Below, piece after piece: positions 60,101-64,000 of a DNA stretch of 64,000 bases. The notes beneath the pieces were generated by a model. That model made no database searches, was not told the origin of the DNA, and saw nothing but the letters and a program-made list of their open reading frames with translations. Made by a program: the position numbers and the translations under genes. Origin of the DNA: Lottia gigantea (Eukaryota > Mollusca > Gastropoda > Lottiidae); the NCBI RefSeq assembly GCF_000327385.1, contig NW_008708359.1, positions 47,089 to 111,088 on the forward strand. The letters run 5' to 3'. Numbering within the stretch: position 1 is the first letter of the stretch; each line of letters starts with the position of its first letter.

Positions 60101-63100
60101 AGTGGACTTACCTGTACAACATAATCCTTCTATAATCCAATATATCACTAAAACTAAGTAATATGGTGGTTGATAGTAACAAGTTACTATTTAGTAAAAG
60201 GCACTGGCACAGGCTTCAACTTTTGTTTACCAAGCTAAATAATAGAAAGTAATTTTGAAAGATAGACCTAAAAAAATAAAAATTAATGATGAAAAAAAAA
60301 AAATTCTGTTGGTTAGTTATGACATCAGTCAAGTTCAAAGTCTACTGTAATTGGTTGAGAACAAAGATTTGAATGTAGTATTCTTTTAAATTAACTAAGA
60401 CTTTTTATTACAGGCTGTTGTTTTAGAAGGGAAGTATTGGAAGAGACGGTTAGATACTGTTACAGCTGAGTATAAGAAATGGAGAAAATATTTTAAGGAG
60501 AGAATATCTAGAGAACCTCCTGATATAAAGAATAATATGCATGAGGTATTGTTACAGTATTAATATTTTGGTCCAGTTTCCAGCAATTATTGAAACCAAT
60601 ACTAATACACATTCAAACATTCTTTGAATATAAAGCTGCCCGTCTGATAATGAATAAGATGGTGGATTGTGTTTTCATTATTTGTGTTTTGATCACAGAA
60701 AATATTCTTATATCACCAAGTTCTAAGATATTTTTATACCAGCATTGGTTTTTGTTAAGGTGTGGGCACAAGAGCAGTCTTGGACGGAGCTTTTTGTTGC
60801 CAACTTCAAAGATGCTGTAATTTTATTCTACTTTTAGTTTCGCTCTCCCACAATACATTATCTTTAGCTAAATAAGGTCAGAAATTGGTTAGAAATAATG
60901 TAATTTAGAAGATGAATGCAAAGAAAAGTTGTTAGATTACAACAGAGACTAAAAATATCAGAAAAAAGGAAATATTGCTATATTAGAGGCACAAGTTATA
61001 GATAAATCAGACACTTTTTATGGATAGATACTTCTAGAAATTGGGATAAATGTTCAATTTATAAAGTATCTATCCATCATAAGTGTTTTATTTATCTATA
61101 GTCTTTCTATTACTATGTTCTCAACACATAACAAATAATAAATGTAAATATTTGGTGTTAAGGTGAAATGAGAATTTAACTCACAGAAAGCACAGGCCTA
61201 GATCCGAAGCAAGGACTATTCATTTACAAGTGCTGGTTAGCTTAGTAATGTTTAGTTAGTTTTAACAATGGTACTGACTTCTTTTACCCAATGGGCCTAA
61301 GTGCCACCTAAAAGTATCAAATGTGACTTGTTGGACCTTGGTCAATTACAGGTATTTTCAATAGCTGAATTATTAGAGAGAGTGAAAACAACCAATGGTT
61401 TGCCTAAATCTAACCACCAAGCTTCAGCTACAGATCTTCAGATTAATGGTGACTTCATGGAGATGGATTTTACTGATAATCTTTTTGCTTCACTAAATCA
61501 ACCTTTTGCTTTTCCTAATCCTAAAGAATTTTGTAAGTTCAAAATTTGTGATACTCTGTACATATGATAGAATTCTAGCTATCGGCCCAAATTGGCTTAA
61601 AACTTTGAAAATCAGACCAATTTGTAAGTTTGAGTTCAAACGAAGAAGGCTTATTTCACAGTTCTTGTTCTTTTGAAGTTACCCTGAAGTTTGGAATTGT
61701 TTTGTTTACTTTCAATATTTTTTTCAAATCATAGCTTGTATTGCTTCAAGTAGTGCTGCAAGGATATATCAGTGAATCGATTTATAGTGATACGACATGC
61801 CTTGATACGTGTATCGTATCGTGTATCAATACCTCTCATTCCATAAAAAAGTGGAGATTTTTCTAAGTTGTTTTATGATATAACAAATTTTTTTCACTGA
61901 AATTGTTAGAAACTTTTTATAAGACAATGGACGCTAACCACTTCTATCAACTATATTACTAAATATCACAGTTATAAAGTTATGAATTAATATATATAGA
62001 AACTTTTCATTTGATTACCCCATATCGCGATATGTATTGTATCATGACCCTTGTATCCCTTGTAACGTGATATGTATCGTATCGTGACTCTTGTATCGCG
62101 ATATGTATCGTATAGTATCGTGACCCTTTTATCGCAATATGTATCGTATCGTGACCTTTGTATCGCAAAGTGTATTGTATCGTGACCCTTGTATCGCAAT
62201 ATGTATCGTATCATGACCCTTGTATCGCAATATTATCATATCATGACCCTTGTATCACAATTTGTATCATATCGTGCCATGATTGACGATATCCAGCACT
62301 AGCTTCAAGTCAGTAAAAAGATATGAACAATAGACATTTTGCTCAAGGAATTGTCATATTGTTTGTAGTATCCGTTGGTTATTTTTCAGCTCAAATAGGA
62401 TGTGCTGATTTAATACAGCCTGGTCTGATTCAATTACAACCTAATTTAGATGAATTCATGGACATTGATGGTATGTACATTTTTATTACACCCAAAATCA
62501 CTATTGAGCAAGTCTTCTTAAAGTGACAGGTTTGCCATCCATTTGACCAACTACCTTAATCTTCGAATCGGGTATTTTTGTTAGCTAAGCCAATCAGTGA
62601 TTGTGTTCACAGCTCATGGAACATCTGGTTTTCACTCTTTGAAAATTCAAACCCTGACACATTCAACCAATAACTCGTATTTTAGTACAGTATACAAGGT
62701 TTTTCCTTTTCATCCGCAGAAAAAGGAACATTGAACCTCGCATAATATAATATGTTATGAGGTTTTAAATCTGACTGTTTATATACGTGTTATTTACTTA
62801 GTGCTTTTTGAGTTATTTACAATCAAGCTAAGAATAAGAGGTTTTGATCCCAAGATCCGCGCTTTTACGAGCTTTTGAACGGTACCAAAATGTCAAAATG
62901 ACCAAATATGGCATATACGAGGTTTCTAGCGGTCACCCACTATATCACAAACACAAGACAATATTATGGAATAAGCACACTTTTTTAATAAAATATTAAA
63001 ACATGTAACATTTCAACACAAATTACACGTCATTATCAGATGAAATAATGAGAGAATAAAACATAACAGAATATATAACAACTAAGAATAATAAGAATTA

Positions 63101-63414
63101 ACAGAGAGAAGAGTAATAAAGATTAACAGAGTGAAGAATAATAGAGACTAACAGAGTGAAGAATAATAGAGATTAACAGAGTGAAGAATAATAGAGATTA
63201 ACAGAGTGAAAAATGATAGAGATTAGCAGAGTAAATTGATAGAGATTAGCGGAGTTAATTCATACAAGGGGCAATAACAGTAACACTGGTATTTGATATG
63301 ATGTATAAATTCTGTAGTAATCTATATTAAAACTTGTATATTTCAGACATACTAGGTACTAGTAAAAATCAAACAGTATATACATCAGTACCTCAAGATG
63401 TCACAGCTAATCAG
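48115..63414 (+). CDS. MLXIP: Mondo family transcription factor (MLXIP/MLXIPL-like), 5' seven exons
   Basis: Mondo proteins (MondoA, ChREBP) pair with MLX, sense glucose-6-phosphate and switch on ChoRE genes; the N-terminal half holds them in the cytosol at low glucose. Exons: 48115-48422, 57908-58014, 59879-59952, 60414-60545, 61352-61532, 62390-62470, 63347-63414 (317 codons, frame kept, all GT-AG). Conserved blocks in order: HSGHFM (33-38), TYSFG and IDASLTKLFECMTLAYSG (about 87-104; nuclear-export type block), SPKWKAFRG and DKIRLNNIIWREWHMQY (14-3-3 block), EGKYWKRRLDTV with YKKWRKYF (basic, import-type block), FAFPNPKEF and DLIQPGLIQLQPNLDEFMD. Start 48115 is the first ATG in the open frame of exon 1. 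The proline-rich middle, bHLH-ZIP and C-terminal domains lie beyond the window. Vertebrate MondoA has a longer N-terminus before HSGHFM. Confidence 0.93.
49205..49690. repeat. Three diverged copies of a segment of about 185 bp
   Basis: Shared pieces: AAGGCATTTTTGACC, TAGCATGTCTT, AATAATGTGCAAGATTTAAT, then a run like AACTTTGAAAATAATTAT. Confidence 0.75.
50822..51070. mobile_element. MITE family M4, full length
   Basis: Left GAGGGATTGTGAAGATG, ACATCTGTGGTTCTAGCAAT, centre GATGACGTTGC, right GATGCTATCAGTGTCCCCAA and CTTGACAATCCCTTTAA (TTAA 51067-51070). Confidence 0.78.
51821..52880. repeat. Four diverged copies of a dispersed segment
   Basis: ACCTGTAGGTTTGTAA-type starts at about 51831, 52036, 52328 and 52759; three continue with TAGGTTTCAGGTTTATATAA and ATAACCTTATTTACTTATGT. 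Confidence 0.85.
53125..53275 (-). mobile_element. SINE-A, decayed copy
   Basis: ACCATTTACAGCT, AATGAGGAAAGATTACTT and TTTCAAGCTTTTCAACC fit the SINE-A body on the - strand. Confidence 0.45.
54104..54181. repeat. 39-bp direct repeat, two copies
   Basis: GACGATGGATGAGGTTTTGG followed by CAGCTG(C/T)ATGATTAAAGGT twice, with one difference. Confidence 0.95.
54325..55317. repeat. 32-bp minisatellite, about 31 copies, in Mondo intron 1
   Basis: Unit contains TATTACAATAGAGGATATGT then TTGATGGGCTAG. Only a handful of single-base variants occur across about 1 kb, so the array is young or homogenised. Confidence 0.98.
56020..56358. mobile_element. MITE family M2
   Basis: TTAAGAGTCAGGTTCACCAT at the left, CTTCAGAAGTACTAGAAAT inside, TGAATCTGTCCCTTTAA at the right; TTAA at both edges. 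Confidence 0.8.
56367..56590 (+). mobile_element. SINE-B, diverged copy
   Basis: Head GGGGTGGTTCAGATGATGG, body GTTTCACTTTGTCAGCATGA, tail GAGAGTAAGCTAATGCCACT and TTGCACGCTGCATGA. Confidence 0.55.
56758..56849. repeat. 23-bp tandem repeat, four copies
   Basis: Unit begins GATACATGACTGATCTGTAT. Confidence 0.93.
57385..57700 (-). mobile_element. SINE-B, near full length
   Basis: On the - strand: B-box like region with AGGGTTTAATCCCA, body CCCCTGTCAGTGATGCAGGT, AACTGAGGCCCTGTATGCT, GATCCCTTGACAGTTGGAAA, AGGAGTAGGCTAATGCAG and TTCCCTCATTGCACCCTGTA. It ends about 200 bases before Mondo exon 2. Confidence 0.72.
58015..59878. other. Mondo intron 2
   Basis: No exon seen. Holds the M2 pair and, at 59480-59830, AT-rich sequence with repeated ATCGATTA-like words (TAATTATCGATTATCG). 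Confidence 0.5.
58873..59395. mobile_element. Two M2 MITEs head to tail across one TTAA
   Basis: Copy one runs from about 58873 (TTAAAGGGACTGCTG) to the TTAA at 59136-59139; copy two starts at the same TTAA (TTAAAGGGACAGGTTTACC) and continues in opposite orientation to about 59395 (CCCCCCAAAATGACC). Confidence 0.72.
60025..60180. mobile_element. MITE family M3, decayed half
   Basis: ATCATCAGTGGACTTACCTG and AAACTAAGTAATA follow an arm with AATTCTCAAATTTAGCCAAT; in Mondo intron 3. Confidence 0.5.
61003..61100. repeat. Inverted repeat in Mondo intron 4
   Basis: ATAGATAAATCAGACACTTT..ATGGATAGATACTT faces AAGTATCTATCCAT..AAGTGTTTTATTTATCTAT, arms about 36 bases, loop about 25. Confidence 0.8.
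62025..62277. repeat. 31-bp tandem repeat, about 8 copies
   Basis: Unit includes CGCAATATGTATCGTATCGT then GACCCTTGTAT. In Mondo intron 5, about 110 bases before exon 6. Confidence 0.92.
63085..63258. repeat. 25-bp tandem repeat, about 7 copies
   Basis: Unit near GAGATTAACAGAGTGAAGAA. In Mondo intron 6, about 90 bases before exon 7. Confidence 0.9.
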
Positions 63415-63701
63415 GTGGGTGTCTTGTATATCTGTCATTTGGGGGGTGGCTGTAATCTGAAGCTCCGAGTGTTTTTGAATTGGAATGTTTTTTGGTTGTT
63501 GGTGTTTGTGAAATTCTGATAAGGTATGGGTTTTTGTTGCGACTGTTACGTTTAAAACAAGGTAGTAGCTACAGTGGTTGTCAATAGCAACCACTCAGCT
63601 TTCCCTACCTGCACTGGCTGAAAATAACGCTTCAAAGACCAGCACAAAAATTTGTGGACAATTAATACAATGATGCCAAATATCAAAGACTTTAACATAT
63701 T

Positions 63702-64000
63702 TGAGATTGTAAAGAAGTTTTCTAAAATATTTATGTGTATTGGGGACACTGATAGCTTTGATTTGCACCATTCCAATTTTCATTCCGACGTCTCTGGTTC
63801 TTGCAGTTCCACTAAAACTAACGCGTTCTATGACGTCACTGGAGGGGAACTGCATAGATATTAATAGTAGCTTCCGGTAGCTCCCCTCTAATCATAAAAC
63901 ACGTTAGTTTTAGTGGAATTGCAAGAACCACAGACATCGGAATGAAAATTGGAATGGTACAAATTGATGCTATCAGAGTCCCCGATACACATAACAAATT
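63702..64000. mobile_element. MITE family M4, large copy cut by the window edge
   Basis: Long facing arms: GACACTGATAGCTTTGATTT, CCACTAAAACTAACGCGTT and TGACGTCA (63831-63838) on the left; ACGTTAGTTTTAGTGGAATT, AACCACAGACATC and GATGCTATCAGAGTCCCCGA on the right. Arms match at most positions. Confidence 0.8.

Overview
The window reads as AT-rich animal nuclear DNA with spliced genes, long introns and dense small repeats. It carries no prokaryotic or viral gene set. Protein content (a carboxypeptidase D with more than three domains, a single Mondo-type factor), two tRNA-derived SINE families and many short palindromic elements suggest a lophotrochozoan, most likely a mollusc. That placement is inference.

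Two protein genes lie on the + strand. (1) 2716-36463 is a complete 25-exon gene for carboxypeptidase D (CPD). My phase-consistent exon chain gives about 1696 residues: signal peptide, four M14 carboxypeptidase units each followed by a transthyretin-like domain, one transmembrane helix and an acidic cytosolic tail. Units 1 and 2 keep every catalytic residue I could place; units 3 and 4 have lost the zinc ligands. (2) 48115 to beyond the right edge is the 5' part of a Mondo-family (MLXIP/MLXIPL) glucose-sensing bHLH-ZIP factor. Seven exons (317 codons) are visible; the DNA-binding end lies outside. The two genes have no evident functional link.

Layout: 1-2715 upstream DNA with repeats; 2716-36463 CPD; 36464-48114 intergenic, rich in MITEs and holding a partial segmental duplication (41716-45010); 48115-64000 Mondo, with a 9.5-kb first intron. 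Introns hold minisatellites (16-bp unit at 11.7-14.0 kb, 24-bp at 23.85-24.35 kb, 32-bp at 54.3-55.3 kb, and shorter ones), SINEs, and at least six families of short inverted-repeat elements, four of them bounded by TTAA. One larger DNA transposon (24354-26337), with a partial DDE-like transposase gene and an assembly gap, sits inside the 24-bp minisatellite of CPD intron 17.

The points most worth a second look are the four-unit CPD with two pseudoenzyme units, tandem arrays that begin right next to CPD splice sites, the transposon with its subterminal repeats, and the TTAA-bounded MITE families. I saw no retroviral, LTR or Polinton-like element.
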